DNA of 64,000 nucleotides from Paraburkholderia tuberum STM678 (GCF_902833905.1 NZ_CADFGP010000001.1:1-64000), one strand, 5' to 3'. Positions 36,029 to 45,548 are shown, counted from the stretch's first letter. The notes: generated by a model not told the origin, from the letters alone. A program made the numbers and translations.

Positions 36029-36793
36029 ATGACTACGCATCCGATCGGAACACGCGAACAGTGGCTCGCCGCGCGACGCGCGCTGCTCGACGCGGAAAAA
36101 GCCCACACGCGACAAGGCGACGAGCTCGCGCGGCAACGCCAGGCGCTGCCGTGGGTCAGGGTCGACAAGGCCTACCGCTTCGATACCGACCAAGGCAGCG
36201 CGTCGCTCGCCGATCTGTTCAAAGGACGTTCGCAGCTGCTCGTCTACCACTTCATGTTCGGCCCCGACTACAAGGCGGGCTGCCCGTCATGCTCGTCGAT
36301 CGCGGACGGCTTCGCCGGCTTCGCCGTGCATCTCGCGCATCACGACGTGATGCTGACGGCGGTGTCGCGCGCGCCGCTCGACAAGCTGCAGACGTACAAG
36401 CAGCGCATGGGCTGGACGTTTCCATGGGCGTCGTCGGCCGGCGGCGATTTCAATTTCGACTTCAACGTCTCGTTCACCGAGACACAGCAGCGCGATGGCA
36501 ATATCGAGTACAACTACGCACGCAACAGTCACGCGATGGACGTGAGTCCCGCGCCCGAACCGGTCGCGCAGTTCGCGGCGACCTGCGGCACCGACGCGGC
36601 CACCTATTCGCGCGACCGGCCAGGCATGAGCGCGTTCGTGCTCGAAGACGGCGTCGTCTATCACACGTACTCGACTTACGCGCGCGGTGTCGATGCGCTG
36701 TGGGGCATGTACCAGTGGCTCGATCGCGCGCCGAAGGGGCGCAACGAGGCGGGCATCTGGTGGCGCCGTCACGACGAGTACGAGCCGTCATGA
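36029..36793 (+). CDS. DUF899 thioredoxin-like family protein
   Basis: The product has 254 residues with GGAGG upstream of ATG 36029. DUF899 (PF05988) layout: TREQWLAARRALLDAEKAHTRQGDELARQRQALPWVRVDKAYRFDT, a thioredoxin-fold core with CPSC (Cys85, Cys88) in LVYHFMFGPDYKAGCPSCSSIADGF, then VSRAPLDKLQTYKQRMGWTFPWASS, and GVVYHTYSTYARGVDALWGMYQWLDRAPKGR at the end. The CxxC suggests redox activity; the substrate is unknown. Its stop overlaps the next start (ATGA). Confidence 0.9.
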   Translation: MTTHPIGTREQWLAARRALLDAEKAHTRQGDELARQRQALPWVRVDKAYRFDTDQGSASLADLFKGRSQLLVYHFMFGPDYKAGCPSCSSIADGFAGFAVHLAHHDVMLTAVSRAPLDKLQTYKQRMGWTFPWASSAGGDFNFDFNVSFTETQQRDGNIEYNYARNSHAMDVSPAPEPVAQFAATCGTDAATYSRDRPGMSAFVLEDGVVYHTYSTYARGVDALWGMYQWLDRAPKGRNEAGIWWRRHDEYEPS

Positions 36794-37623
36794 GCCCGCT
36801 CGTGCGCGCTGTCTGCACGAGCGGGCAGCGCCTTGCCACACGGCGCGCGACGCGCTCATCGCAGCGCGTGTTCGTCGGCGTCTGCGTGCTGATGTTCGCC
36901 GCGAGCGTCGCGGCGACATTGGCCCACGGCGCGTCGATGGCGGCGATGGGCGCGTTGCCGATGCCCGGCGGCTGGTCGATGTCGACGCTGTGGATGCCGA
37001 CCTGCGGGCGCACGTGGGCCCGCGCCGCGGCATCGTTCATCGGCATGTGGATCGTGATGATGGCGGCGATGATGCTGCCGTCGTTGATGCCGACGCTGCT
37101 GCGCTATCGCGACGCGATCGGCTCGCGCGCAAGTGCGCAGCGACTGGCCCTGCTGACGATGCTCGTGAGTGGCGCGTATGCGGTCGTATGGACGGCGCTC
37201 GGCGTGGCCGTGTTCGCGCTGGGCGCGTCGCTCGCGGCGCTCGCGTTGCGGTGGCCAGCACTCGCGCGTTCGATGCCGCTGGCGGTCAGCGTGGTCGTAT
37301 TGCTCGCGGGCGCGTTGCAGTTCAGCACATGGAAAGCCCGCCGCCTCGCCTGCAGCCGCACGACACCCAGCCTTCCCGCCGATGCGCCGAGCGCGTGGAG
37401 ATACGGTCTGCGCATCGGCATCGATTGCGCCGGTTGCTGCGGGGGTCTCACGGCAATTCTGCTGGTCGTCGGCATGACGGATTTGCGCTTGATGGCCGCC
37501 GTGACGGCCGCCATTACGGCCGAGCGACTTGCGCCGGACGGCGCACTCGTCGCCTGGGCGAGCGGCGCCATAGCCGTCGCCGGCGCGGGCTTGCTGCTCA
37601 TCCAGGCCCTATCGGCCGGCTGA
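36790..37623 (+). CDS. DUF2182 integral membrane protein
   Basis: The product has 277 residues and six to seven helices. DUF2182 signatures are MWIVMMAAMMLPSLMP (about 86-101) and RIGIDCAGCCGGLTAILLVVGMTDL (about 208-232) with the CAGCC cysteine cluster, which suggests metal binding. DUF2182 proteins usually pair with DUF1326; here the coupled partner is DUF899, which carries a CxxC. Overlapping start and stop codons show co-translation. Confidence 0.88.
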   Translation: MSPLVRAVCTSGQRLATRRATRSSQRVFVGVCVLMFAASVAATLAHGASMAAMGALPMPGGWSMSTLWMPTCGRTWARAAASFIGMWIVMMAAMMLPSLMPTLLRYRDAIGSRASAQRLALLTMLVSGAYAVVWTALGVAVFALGASLAALALRWPALARSMPLAVSVVVLLAGALQFSTWKARRLACSRTTPSLPADAPSAWRYGLRIGIDCAGCCGGLTAILLVVGMTDLRLMAAVTAAITAERLAPDGALVAWASGAIAVAGAGLLLIQALSAG

Positions 37624-37821
37624 CTCATGCGCGCCAGTTGTCGCGGATCGCTTCGCAAATCGACGCTCGACGGCCTTGCTGTCTCACTATTGTTTTGGTT
37701 TCGGAAACAGTGAGTTCGGAAATTAGGTATTTACCCTAGTTTCAGCTCCCCCTAGACTGTCGTCACTGCTGCAAATAAATGATTTCGCAGCCTAACAAGA
37801 CAAAACCTGGAGGTAGTAAAA

Positions 37822-38088
37822 ATGAAATCGCTCGTTCAAGCTGTCGTTATCGCCGCTACCCTCGCTGCTCCCGTTGCCGTTTTCGCTCAATCGAACCAGC
37901 CGCTGACCCGCGCGCAAGTCCGTGAAGAGCTGGCTCAGATCGAAAAGGCCGGCTACAACCCGGCACGTTCGAACCCGAACGAATATCCGTCGAACATTCA
38001 GGCTGCCGAAGCCCGCGTCGCGGCGCAAAACGCCGCGGTCGGCGGCGTGACCAGCGGTTCGTCGCAGCAAGGTCACGCAGCGCAGTGA
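37822..38088 (+). CDS. DUF4148 small periplasmic protein
   Basis: The product has 88 residues with GGAGG before ATG 37822. The signal peptide cleaves after VFA-QSN. The DUF4148 core is PLTRAQVREELAQIEKAGYNPARSNPNEYPSNIQAAEARVAAQN. The family is hugely expanded in Burkholderia and relatives and has no known function. A strong terminator lies 82 bases past the stop. Confidence 0.92.
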   Translation: MKSLVQAVVIAATLAAPVAVFAQSNQPLTRAQVREELAQIEKAGYNPARSNPNEYPSNIQAAEARVAAQNAAVGGVTSGSSQQGHAAQ

Positions 38089-38169
38089 GGCGTTGCAGGT
38101 TGGAAAGTTGCTGTTGATGTAGCTGTACCTGCCGGAGCGCTCGGCTTAGCGCTCTCGCAGCTTCCCCTA

Positions 38170-38217
38170 CTGGCCCGCCATCGCGACTGAATGCGATGGC
38201 GGGCCAGTTCCGTTTTG
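38170..38217 (+). terminator. Intrinsic terminator after the DUF4148 gene
   Basis: CTGGCCCGCCATCGC pairs perfectly with GCGATGGCGGGCCAG (15-base stem, 8-base loop, 38170-38207), followed by TTCCGTTTT. A smaller hairpin (GAGCGCT/AGCGCTC, 38135-38154) precedes it. It also separates the minus-strand xyl operon that ends at 38239. Confidence 0.8.
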
Positions 38218-38238
38218 GGGAGCTCTGTCAGTTCTGCG

Positions 38239-39681
38239 TCAGACCGCGCCCGGGTTGATATACGCGGTCTTCACCGACGTATAGAACTCGCGGGCGTAGG
38301 CGCCCTGCTCGCGCGGACCGTAGCTCGACCCCTTCCGCCCGCCAAACGGCACGTGATAATCGACCCCCGCCGTCGCGGTGTTGACCATCACCATGCCGGC
38401 CTGCACATGGCGGCGGAAATGACTCGCGTACTTCAGCGATGTCGTGCAGATGCCGGCCGACAACCCAAACTCGGTGCCGTTGGCAACCGCGAGCGCTTCC
38501 TGGTAGTCCTTGACCTTGATGACCGACGCCACCGGCCCGAATACCTCTTCACGGTTGATGCGCATAGCCGGGGTCGTCTCCGTGACCAGCGCCGGCGCGA
38601 GGAAATAGCCGCGCGTCGAGCCTTCGACGCGCTCGCCGCCGAACACCGTGCCGCCCTCGTCGCGCGCGATCGCCAGATAGCGCTCGTCCTGTGCCAACTG
38701 CTTGTCGTCGACGACCGGGCCGATGTGCGTGCCGTCCGCGAGCGCATCGCCGACCTTCAGCGCGCGCATGCGCGCCTTCATGCCGTCGATGAACCGGTCA
38801 TAGATCCCCGCGGTCACGATCAGCCGGCTCGATGCCGTGCAACGCTGGCCCGTCGAGTAGAACGCGCCGTTGATGCACGCTTCGATCGCGACATTGAGAT
38901 CGGCGTCGTCGAGCACGACCATCGGGTTCTTGCCGCCCATTTCCAGCTGAAATTTCTTGCCCGAATCGAAGCACTTCGCGCCGATCGCGCGGCCCGTCGA
39001 AACGGAACCGGTGAAGCTGATCGCATCGACATCCGGCGACGACACGAGCGCCTCGCCAACCACCGAACCGCGCCCCATCACGAGGTTGATCACCCCCGCC
39101 GGCGCGCCCGCCTCGGCGATGATCTTGACCAGCTCCCACGTGCTGCCCGGCACCAGATCGGCCGGCTTGATCACGACCGTGTTGCCGTACGCAAGCGCCG
39201 GCGCGATCTTCCACGCCGGAATCGCAATCGGAAAATTCCACGGCGTAATCAGGCCGACCACGCCAACCGGCTCACGCGTCATTTCGACCGTCATGCCCGG
39301 CCGCACCGACGGCATCACTTCGCCGCCGACGCGCAGCGCTTCGCCCGCGAAGAACTTGAAGATCTGCCCGGCGCGGCCCACTTCGCCGATCGCCTCGGGC
39401 AGCGTCTTGCCCTCTTCACGCGCGAGCACCTTGCCGAGCTCCGCCTTGCGCGCGAGGATCGCGCTGCCCGCCTGGTCGAGCACGTCGAAGCGCTGCTGCG
39501 GCGTGGACAACGACCACTGCGCGAAGGCCTTGCGCGCGGCGCTGATCGCGCGATGCGTCTGCTCGGCGTCGGCTTGCGCGAATTCGCCGATCACGTCGTC
39601 GAGATTCGACGGATTGACGTTGCGCGACACGCTCGCGCCGTCGACCCACTGTCCGTCGATGTAGTTTGCGAACTGACTCAT
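38239..39681 (-). CDS. xylA: Alpha-ketoglutarate semialdehyde dehydrogenase (aldehyde dehydrogenase)
   Basis: The product has 480 residues from ATG 39681, after AAAGGAGA. Aldehyde dehydrogenase superfamily with Asn149 (TPWNFP), Lys172, the general base Glu247 (LEMGGKNP) and nucleophile Cys281 (STGQRCTASS). It would oxidise 2-oxoglutarate semialdehyde to 2-oxoglutarate with NAD(P)+, the last step of oxidative pentose breakdown. The role is assigned from its place behind xylX and xylD, matching the Caulobacter xylXABCD set. Related semialdehydes are possible substrates. Note that xylA here is the Caulobacter name, not xylose isomerase. Confidence 0.88.
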   Translation of the reverse strand: MSQFANYIDGQWVDGASVSRNVNPSNLDDVIGEFAQADAEQTHRAISAARKAFAQWSLSTPQQRFDVLDQAGSAILARKAELGKVLAREEGKTLPEAIGEVGRAGQIFKFFAGEALRVGGEVMPSVRPGMTVEMTREPVGVVGLITPWNFPIAIPAWKIAPALAYGNTVVIKPADLVPGSTWELVKIIAEAGAPAGVINLVMGRGSVVGEALVSSPDVDAISFTGSVSTGRAIGAKCFDSGKKFQLEMGGKNPMVVLDDADLNVAIEACINGAFYSTGQRCTASSRLIVTAGIYDRFIDGMKARMRALKVGDALADGTHIGPVVDDKQLAQDERYLAIARDEGGTVFGGERVEGSTRGYFLAPALVTETTPAMRINREEVFGPVASVIKVKDYQEALAVANGTEFGLSAGICTTSLKYASHFRRHVQAGMVMVNTATAGVDYHVPFGGRKGSSYGPREQGAYAREFYTSVKTAYINPGAV

Positions 39682-39719
39682 GCCTGATTCTCCTTTCGAA
39701 AATTGCAGCGACAATCCGG

Positions 39720-40907
39720 TTATTCAGCAACGAGCAGGCCACGGGCCGCGAGATTGCGATACAGCGCGCGCACGCCGAACGTCCACGGCTCGATTTCGGT
39801 GGACAGGCGCACCGTGTTGGTCAGCGCGCCGAGCTGCGGCGTCGAAATCGTCACGCGATCGCCGAGGTGGTGGGTGAAGCCGCCGCCGGGCGCGTCGCGG
39901 TCCTTGATCGGCGAGAACATCGTGCCGAGGAACAGCATGAAGCCGTCCGGGTACTGGTGGTGACGGCCGCAGGTCTGCGCGACGAGGTCGGCCGGGTCGC
40001 GGCTGATCTCGCTCATGTGGCTCACGCCGTCGAGCACGAAGTCGTCGTCGGCGCCTTCGACGCGCAGCGACACGCTCGCCGCGCGCACCGCGTCGAGTGA
40101 GAAGGTGTCGTCGAACAGACGCACGAACGGACCGATCGCGCATGAGCCGTTGTTGTCCTTGCACTTGCCGAGCAACAGCGCCGAGCGGCCTTCGATGTCG
40201 CGCAGGTTCACGTCGTTGCCGAGCGTCGCGCCGACGATGCCGCCGCGGCTATTCACCGCGAGCACGATCTCCGGCTCCGGGTTGTTCCACACCGACGCGG
40301 CGAGCAGACCGACGTCCGCGCCGAAGCCGACTGCCGACATCGGCTGCGATTTCGAAAATACTTCGGCATCCGGACCGATGCCGACTTCCATATATTGCGA
40401 CCACGCATCGCGACGCTCGAACTCGGCTTTCAGCTTCATCGCCGCTTCCGATCCCGGCTTGATCTTCGACAGATCGGTGCCGATCGTCGACGCGATCGTC
40501 TCGCGCACTTCCTTCGCCTTCGCCGGATCGCCGCCGGCCTGCTCCTCGATCACGCGCTCGATCAGGCTCACCGCGAACGTGACGCCGCAGGCCTTGATCG
40601 CTTGCACGTCGCACGGCGCGAGCACGCGCACGGCCGGCGCGCTCGCGCCCGGCAGATTCGCCTCGATCAGCTGCGCGACCGGCCCGAGCGGCACGCCCGG
40701 CGCGCTGCGCGCAAATTGCGCGGCATCGTCGCGCTCGAACAGGTCGGCGGTAGTCGGCACGACCGCGCTGATGTCGAACACCTCGCCGCCGCGCACGACG
40801 ACCACGCACGGTCCTTCATGCTGCTCGGTCTTGCGCCACACGCGGCCGATCAGCAGTGCGTCGTTCAGATCGCCGGGAAGAAAGCTGGAGGGGGAAATTG
40901 CGGACAT
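39720..40907 (-). CDS. xylX: 2-keto-3-deoxy-D-xylonate dehydratase (FAH family)
   Basis: The product has 395 residues. Fumarylacetoacetate-hydrolase fold with the catalytic metal region (WNNPEPEIVLAVNSRGGIVGATLGNDVNLRDIEGRSALLLGKCKDNNGSCAIGPFVRLFD). It matches in size the Caulobacter XylX type that dehydrates 2-keto-3-deoxyxylonate to 2-oxoglutarate semialdehyde. It lies between xylD and xylA, 38 bases from the latter, which fits the pathway order. Closely related enzymes act on D-arabinose- or L-fucose-derived acids, so specificity rests on context. Confidence 0.85.
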   Translation of the reverse strand: MSAISPSSFLPGDLNDALLIGRVWRKTEQHEGPCVVVVRGGEVFDISAVVPTTADLFERDDAAQFARSAPGVPLGPVAQLIEANLPGASAPAVRVLAPCDVQAIKACGVTFAVSLIERVIEEQAGGDPAKAKEVRETIASTIGTDLSKIKPGSEAAMKLKAEFERRDAWSQYMEVGIGPDAEVFSKSQPMSAVGFGADVGLLAASVWNNPEPEIVLAVNSRGGIVGATLGNDVNLRDIEGRSALLLGKCKDNNGSCAIGPFVRLFDDTFSLDAVRAASVSLRVEGADDDFVLDGVSHMSEISRDPADLVAQTCGRHHQYPDGFMLFLGTMFSPIKDRDAPGGGFTHHLGDRVTISTPQLGALTNTVRLSTEIEPWTFGVRALYRNLAARGLLVAE

Positions 40908-40941
40908 GGGATGGGCTCTTTCGGATAAATGGGAAAACGGG

Positions 40942-40980
40942 CAAGGCCGGGCGTCGCGTTGCGTGCGAAGCCCGGCCTTG
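40942..40980. other. Intercistronic hairpin between xylD and xylX
   Basis: CAAGGCCGGGC and GCCCGGCCTTG form an 11-base perfect stem with a 17-base loop, 11 bases after the xylD stop. No T-run follows on the minus strand, so it is more likely an mRNA-stabilising or processing structure than a full terminator. Confidence 0.7.
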
Positions 40981-40991
40981 TCACCCGCGGG

Positions 40992-42776
40992 TCAATGCGA
41001 ATGCCGTGGGTTGCCGCGCTCGGCAATCACTTTCAGATACAGCGTCGCCGGTTCGAGGCAGCCGCCGGTCGAAAGCTGGCCGACCGTCTTGCGATACAGC
41101 TCCTGCCACGGCGTTTGCGCGGGCGGAATCTCGAAGTGCACGGTTTCGCGACGTCGCGCGAGTTCTGCTTCCTCGACCAGCACTTTGACGCTGCGCGAAT
41201 TCAGATCGACGCGGATGCGGTCGTTCGTGCGCAACAGCGCAAGGCCGCCGCCCACCGCCGCTTCCGGCGACATGTTCAGAATCGACGGGCTCGCCGACGT
41301 GCCGCTCTGACGGCCGTCGCCGAGCGTCGGCAGCGACGTGATGCCCTGGCGCACGAGCGCCGCCGGCGGCGCCATGTTGACGACCTCGGCGCTGCCCGGA
41401 TAGCCGACCGTACCCGTGCCGCGAATCACGAGGATGCAATGCTCGTCGATTTCAAGCGACGGGTCGTTGATGCGCGCGTGATAGTCCTCAGGACCGTCGA
41501 ACACGATGGCGCGCGCTTCGAAGCTGTTTTCTGCGCCTGGCTCGCTCAGGTAGGTCTTGCGGAACGCATCGCCGACCACCGACATCTTCATGATCGCGCT
41601 ATCGAAGAAGTTGCCGGACAGCACCATGAAGCCCGCGCCGTGCTTCAGCGGATCGTCGGTCGTCCTGATGACCTCGCGATCCGGCGCGGGCGCGGCGGCC
41701 GCGATTTCGCCCATCGTGCGGCCCGACACGGTCAGGCAATCCTCGTGCACGAGGCCGCCTTTCGCGAGCTCGCGCATCACGGCCGGTACGCCACCCGCGC
41801 GATGGAAGCTCTCGCCGAGATATTCGCCGGCGGGCATGCAGTTGACGATCAGCGGCACCTGCTCGCCGACGCGCTGCCAGTCTTCGAGACTCAGCTCGAC
41901 GCCCATGTGCCGCGCAATCGCGATCAGATGCGGCGGGCAGTTGGTCGACGCGCCGAGCGCCGATGCGACGACGATCGCGTTTTCGAACGCTTCTTTCGTC
42001 ATGATCTTCGACGGCCGCAGGTCCTCGCGCACGAGGTCGACGATGCGCTTGCCGCTCGCGTAGGCCATCTGGCCGCGCTCGCGGTAAGCGGCCGGAATGC
42101 TCGCGCAGCCGGGCAGCGACATGCCGAGCGCTTCGGCGAGGCTGTTCATCGACAGCGCGGTGCCCATCGTGTTGCAGTGACCGATCGACGGCGACGACGC
42201 GGTAGTCAGCTCCATGAAGCCTTCGTAGTCGATCTCGCCGGCCGCCAGCAGATTGCGTGCATGCCAGATCACGGTGCCCGACCCGACGCGCTTGCCGTCG
42301 TGCCAGCCGTCGAGCATGGGACCGCCGGACAGCACGATCGCCGGCATATCGACGGTGGCCGCCGCCATCAGGCACGCGGGCGTGGTCTTGTCGCAGCCGG
42401 TGGTCAGCACGACGCCGTCGAGCGGGAAGCCGTGCAGGATTTCGACGAGGCCCAGATACGCGAGATTGCGATCGAGCGCGGCGGTCGGCCGGCGGCTCTG
42501 CTCGGCGAGCGGATGCACCGGAAACTCCATTGGAATGCCGCCCGCGTCGCGAATACCGGCCTTCGTGCGCGCCGCGAGCTCGATGTGATGCCGGTTGCAC
42601 GGCGCGAGATCGCTGCCGGTCTGCGCGATGCCGATGATCGGCCGGCCCGACTGCAGCTCTTCGCGCGTCAGACCGTAGTTCATGAAACGCTCGACGTACA
42701 GCGCCGTCATATCCGCGTGCGAGGGATCGTCGAACCATTCCTGGCTGCGCAGCCGGCGCGGGGTGGATACTGACAT
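40992..42776 (-). CDS. xylD: D-xylonate dehydratase (IlvD/Edd family)
   Basis: The product has 594 residues. It closely follows Caulobacter XylD as I remember it (WFD.P.H.DMTALY.ERFMNYG, GIAQTGSDL.PCNR, VVLTTGCDKTTPA, GHCNTMGTA, YRERGQMAY). Cys60, Cys128 and Cys201 are the expected iron-sulfur cluster ligands. It dehydrates D-xylonate to 2-keto-3-deoxyxylonate. L-arabinonate and D-galactonate dehydratases are sister groups, so the substrate is inferred from similarity and operon context. Preceded by the MFS transporter gene. Confidence 0.9.
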   Translation of the reverse strand: MSVSTPRRLRSQEWFDDPSHADMTALYVERFMNYGLTREELQSGRPIIGIAQTGSDLAPCNRHHIELAARTKAGIRDAGGIPMEFPVHPLAEQSRRPTAALDRNLAYLGLVEILHGFPLDGVVLTTGCDKTTPACLMAAATVDMPAIVLSGGPMLDGWHDGKRVGSGTVIWHARNLLAAGEIDYEGFMELTTASSPSIGHCNTMGTALSMNSLAEALGMSLPGCASIPAAYRERGQMAYASGKRIVDLVREDLRPSKIMTKEAFENAIVVASALGASTNCPPHLIAIARHMGVELSLEDWQRVGEQVPLIVNCMPAGEYLGESFHRAGGVPAVMRELAKGGLVHEDCLTVSGRTMGEIAAAAPAPDREVIRTTDDPLKHGAGFMVLSGNFFDSAIMKMSVVGDAFRKTYLSEPGAENSFEARAIVFDGPEDYHARINDPSLEIDEHCILVIRGTGTVGYPGSAEVVNMAPPAALVRQGITSLPTLGDGRQSGTSASPSILNMSPEAAVGGGLALLRTNDRIRVDLNSRSVKVLVEEAELARRRETVHFEIPPAQTPWQELYRKTVGQLSTGGCLEPATLYLKVIAERGNPRHSH

Positions 42777-42808
42777 GATGCTTGTCTCTCTGTCTGGGTA
42801 AGGGTTTC

Positions 42809-44215
42809 TTATGCGTGCTCTGCGTGTTTCTGTGCCCGCGCTGTCTCGCGGCCGGGGCCGCTGCCTTCATTCGAGGCGGCCCGCGTCAGCATCGTGCGCG
42901 GCACGAGCAGGATCAGCACGCAACTGACCAGCAGACACGCACCGAGTGCGTAAGTGCCGTTGTTGATGTCGCCGGTCAAATCTTTCGCCACGGCGGTGAT
43001 CATCGAACCGGTAAAGCCGGACAGATTGCCGATCGCGTTGATCATCGCGATGCCGGCCGCCGCGGCGGCGCCCGACAGCAGCTGTCCCGGGAACGTCCAG
43101 TAAATCGGCATCAGCGCAAGGATGCCGGCGGTGGCGATCGTCAGAAACGTGATCGCCCACACCACATGATGCGCCAAAGCCGCGCTCATGATCAGACCGA
43201 TTCCGCCGATCAGCGCCGGAATCGCCGCATGCAAGCGCCGCTCGCCGGTTTTCTTCGAATGCGCGGCGTTCGCGAGCGTCGCAATGATGGCCACGCCGTA
43301 CGGGATCGCGGTCAGCAGGCCGATATGCAACGGATCCTGCACGCCGGTCGCCTTGATGATCGACGGCAGCCAGAACGCGAGGCCGTAGAAGCCGGTATTG
43401 AACGTGAGCAAAATCGCGACCAGCAGCCAGACGCGCGGATCGCGCACCGCCGAGCCGAAGCGCGCTGTCTTGTGCGCGCTTTCGCGCTGCAGATTCGCCG
43501 CGAGCAGGCTTTTCTCCTGCGGCGTGAGCCAGCGCGCGCGGTCAATGCCGTCGTCGAGCGAGAAGTACACCACGAACGCGGTCAGCAGCGACGGCACGCC
43601 TTCGATCAGCAGCATCCATTGCCAGCCCTGATGGCCGAGCAGGCCGGCCGTATGGTCCATCAGCCAGCCCGACACGATGCCGCCGAGCATCAGGCTGACC
43701 GGCATTGCGATCAGAAAGCCTGACATCACGCGACTTTGGCGCTGCGACGGAAACCAGAAGTTCAGGTACAGAATCACGCCGGGGAAGAAGCCGGCCTCGC
43801 AGAGCCCGAGCAGAAAGCGCAGGATGTAGAACATCGTCGCGGTTTCGACGTGCGCGACGCGCGCGAGCGGCGCGACGAACGCGAGCGCCATCGACACGAG
43901 CCCCCACGTGAACATGATCCGCGCGATCCAGAAGCGCGCGCCGTAGCGATGCAGGAACACGTTGCTGGGCACTTCGAAGATGAAATAGCCCCAGAAGAAC
44001 ACGCTCGCGCCGATCGCGTACATCGTGTCGGACAGGCCGAGATCGTCGAGCATCTGCAGCTTCGCGAAGCCGACGTTCACGCGATCCAGATACGCAACCA
44101 CATAGCACAGCAACAGTACCGGCAGCAGCCGGCGCACGACCTTGCGATAGGTCCTTTCCTCGAACTCGTCGACGCGCGCGGCGGGCGCGACGATGGCGGG
44201 CGGTACAGCGGTCAT
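42809..44215 (-). CDS. MFS transporter, anion:cation symporter type
   Basis: The product has 468 residues from ATG 44215, with GGAG upstream. Twelve helices, typical of the ACS family: YRKVVRRLLPVLLLCYVVAYLDRVNVGFAKLQM at the start, then the family motif near WGYFIFEVPSNVFLHRYGARFWIARIM, FLLGLCEAGFFPGVILYL, and the helix 7 region LLVAILLTFNTGFYGLAFWLPSII. ACS members carry sugar acids, phthalate or tartrate. In front of xylD, uptake of xylonate or another sugar acid is the simplest reading. A GntR-type operator lies upstream. Confidence 0.85.
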   Translation of the reverse strand: MTAVPPAIVAPAARVDEFEERTYRKVVRRLLPVLLLCYVVAYLDRVNVGFAKLQMLDDLGLSDTMYAIGASVFFWGYFIFEVPSNVFLHRYGARFWIARIMFTWGLVSMALAFVAPLARVAHVETATMFYILRFLLGLCEAGFFPGVILYLNFWFPSQRQSRVMSGFLIAMPVSLMLGGIVSGWLMDHTAGLLGHQGWQWMLLIEGVPSLLTAFVVYFSLDDGIDRARWLTPQEKSLLAANLQRESAHKTARFGSAVRDPRVWLLVAILLTFNTGFYGLAFWLPSIIKATGVQDPLHIGLLTAIPYGVAIIATLANAAHSKKTGERRLHAAIPALIGGIGLIMSAALAHHVVWAITFLTIATAGILALMPIYWTFPGQLLSGAAAAAGIAMINAIGNLSGFTGSMITAVAKDLTGDINNGTYALGACLLVSCVLILLVPRTMLTRAASNEGSGPGRETARAQKHAEHA

Positions 44216-44291
44216 TCGTATCTCCATCAGCGTATTTTTGGTCGGAAATGCCGTTGCCTCGCGGTTCGTGCGATTTGGCACCGCCAGTTAA

Positions 44292-44303
44292 GTTACCGGT
44301 AAC
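44292..44303. promoter_or_regulatory. GntR-type LacI-family operator before the MFS-xylD-xylX-xylA operon
   Basis: GTTACCGGTAAC is a perfect 12-base palindrome followed by ATT. It is nearly identical to the established E. coli gluconate-repressor consensus (ATGTTACCGGTAACAT). It lies 77 bases before the transporter start. The LacI-family protein encoded just upstream (44397-45422) is the obvious ligand. Confidence 0.75.
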
Positions 44304-44396
44304 ATTTCTAGCTGTGGATGTTACGCCCGGCTTACCAGCCGGACAACCGAGGGATATCCCTGATCTGTTTAATTAAGGGGAGTGCTAGTGCGCCAT

Positions 44397-45422
44397 CTAC
44401 GCGCTATCGCGTGCAATCACCGTGAAATCGATCTTCACCGCTTTCCTGCGCTGCACCTCACCCGCTTCGCGATCGGCGAGCCCCGCGAGCAGCGTTTCGC
44501 CAGCGCGCAGGCCGATGCCGTACGCGTCGACCGACACCGTCGTGATGCTCGGCTGACAGCACCACGACACCTCGAAGTTGCCGAAGCCGGCGACCGCGAT
44601 GTCGCCCGGCACCGACAGCCCGCGCCGGTGACACTCCATGATCGCGCCGAACGCCGACATGTCGCTCACGCACATCACGGCCTCGGTATCGGGCCACGTG
44701 TCGAGCAATGCGCCGATCGCCGGTGCGCCGTGGCTCATCGTGATCGGCGAATCGCCGAGCCGGATCACGCGCGGCTCGCCGAGACCGAGCGCCTTGATTT
44801 CGGCAACGTAGCCACGCATCCGGTCGTGCCCGCGCCGGTCGCGCTCGCTGGCACCCGCGATGAAGCCGATCCGCCGATAACCGCGCTCGTGCAGATGCCG
44901 GACCATCGCGCGCGCCGCCGCCGAGTTCGAAAAGCCGACAACCGTATCGATTGGATCGCTGGGCAGATCCCACATTTCGACGACCGGAATGCCGGCGCGC
45001 TGCAACAGCATGCGCGTCGCCTCGGTGTGCCGGCCGCCCGTCAACGCGACGCAGCGCGGTTGGTGGCGCAGCATCGAGCGCACCAGCAGTTCTTCCTGTT
45101 CCAGACGGTAGTCCGTGTCGCCGAGCAGCAGTTGCAGACCGTGCGGGCCCAGCGCGGCATTCAGTCCGCGCACGGTGTCGGAGAAGTTCGAGCTGGACAG
45201 CGACGGCACCAGCACCGCGACGAACGCCGAGCGTCCCGACGACAGCGCGCCCGCCGCCGCATCGGCGACGTAGCCGAGTTCGTCGATGACCTTCTGCACG
45301 CGTTCGCGAGTCGCCTGCGACACGTTGCGGCCGGCGAGCACGCGCGACACGGTCATCTTCGAGACGCCCGCGCGTTCGGCGACATCGGACATGCGGGGCG
45401 GGACTGGCGGCCTGGACGTCAT
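44397..45422 (-). CDS. LacI-family repressor, GntR-like
   Basis: The product has 341 residues. LacI helix-turn-helix plus hinge: RMSDVAERAGVSKMTVSRVLAGRNVSQATRERVQKVIDELGYVADAAAGALSSGRSA. A periplasmic-binding-like core follows (VAVLVPSLSSSNFSDTVRGLNAALGPHGLQLLLG ... AVAGFGNFEVSWCCQPSITTVSVDAYGIGLRAGETLL). This FGNFE end is typical of the GntR subgroup that senses gluconate-like acids. ATG 45422 chosen; 45392 would shorten the N-terminus before the helix-turn-helix. It sits inside the xyl locus with its likely operator 94 bases beyond its stop. Confidence 0.88.
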   Translation of the reverse strand: MTSRPPVPPRMSDVAERAGVSKMTVSRVLAGRNVSQATRERVQKVIDELGYVADAAAGALSSGRSAFVAVLVPSLSSSNFSDTVRGLNAALGPHGLQLLLGDTDYRLEQEELLVRSMLRHQPRCVALTGGRHTEATRMLLQRAGIPVVEMWDLPSDPIDTVVGFSNSAAARAMVRHLHERGYRRIGFIAGASERDRRGHDRMRGYVAEIKALGLGEPRVIRLGDSPITMSHGAPAIGALLDTWPDTEAVMCVSDMSAFGAIMECHRRGLSVPGDIAVAGFGNFEVSWCCQPSITTVSVDAYGIGLRAGETLLAGLADREAGEVQRRKAVKIDFTVIARDSA

Positions 45423-45548
45423 GATAGGTATCGGGGCGAATGCGCGAAAGTCATGGAACGCACATGATAGCGGGCCGCTCCTTGCGGAGCGACCAGGCAA
45501 CGTCAGGGTTGCGTTTTGCGGCTTGTCCTGTCGCTGTGTTTTTGTCGT

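Noticed and set aside
35257-37623. A 788-codon plus-strand frame spanning DUF899 and DUF2182
   Set aside because: Only its last 277 codons (the DUF2182 gene from 36790) are protein-like; the rest is antisense to the HTH gene and a shifted frame of DUF899.
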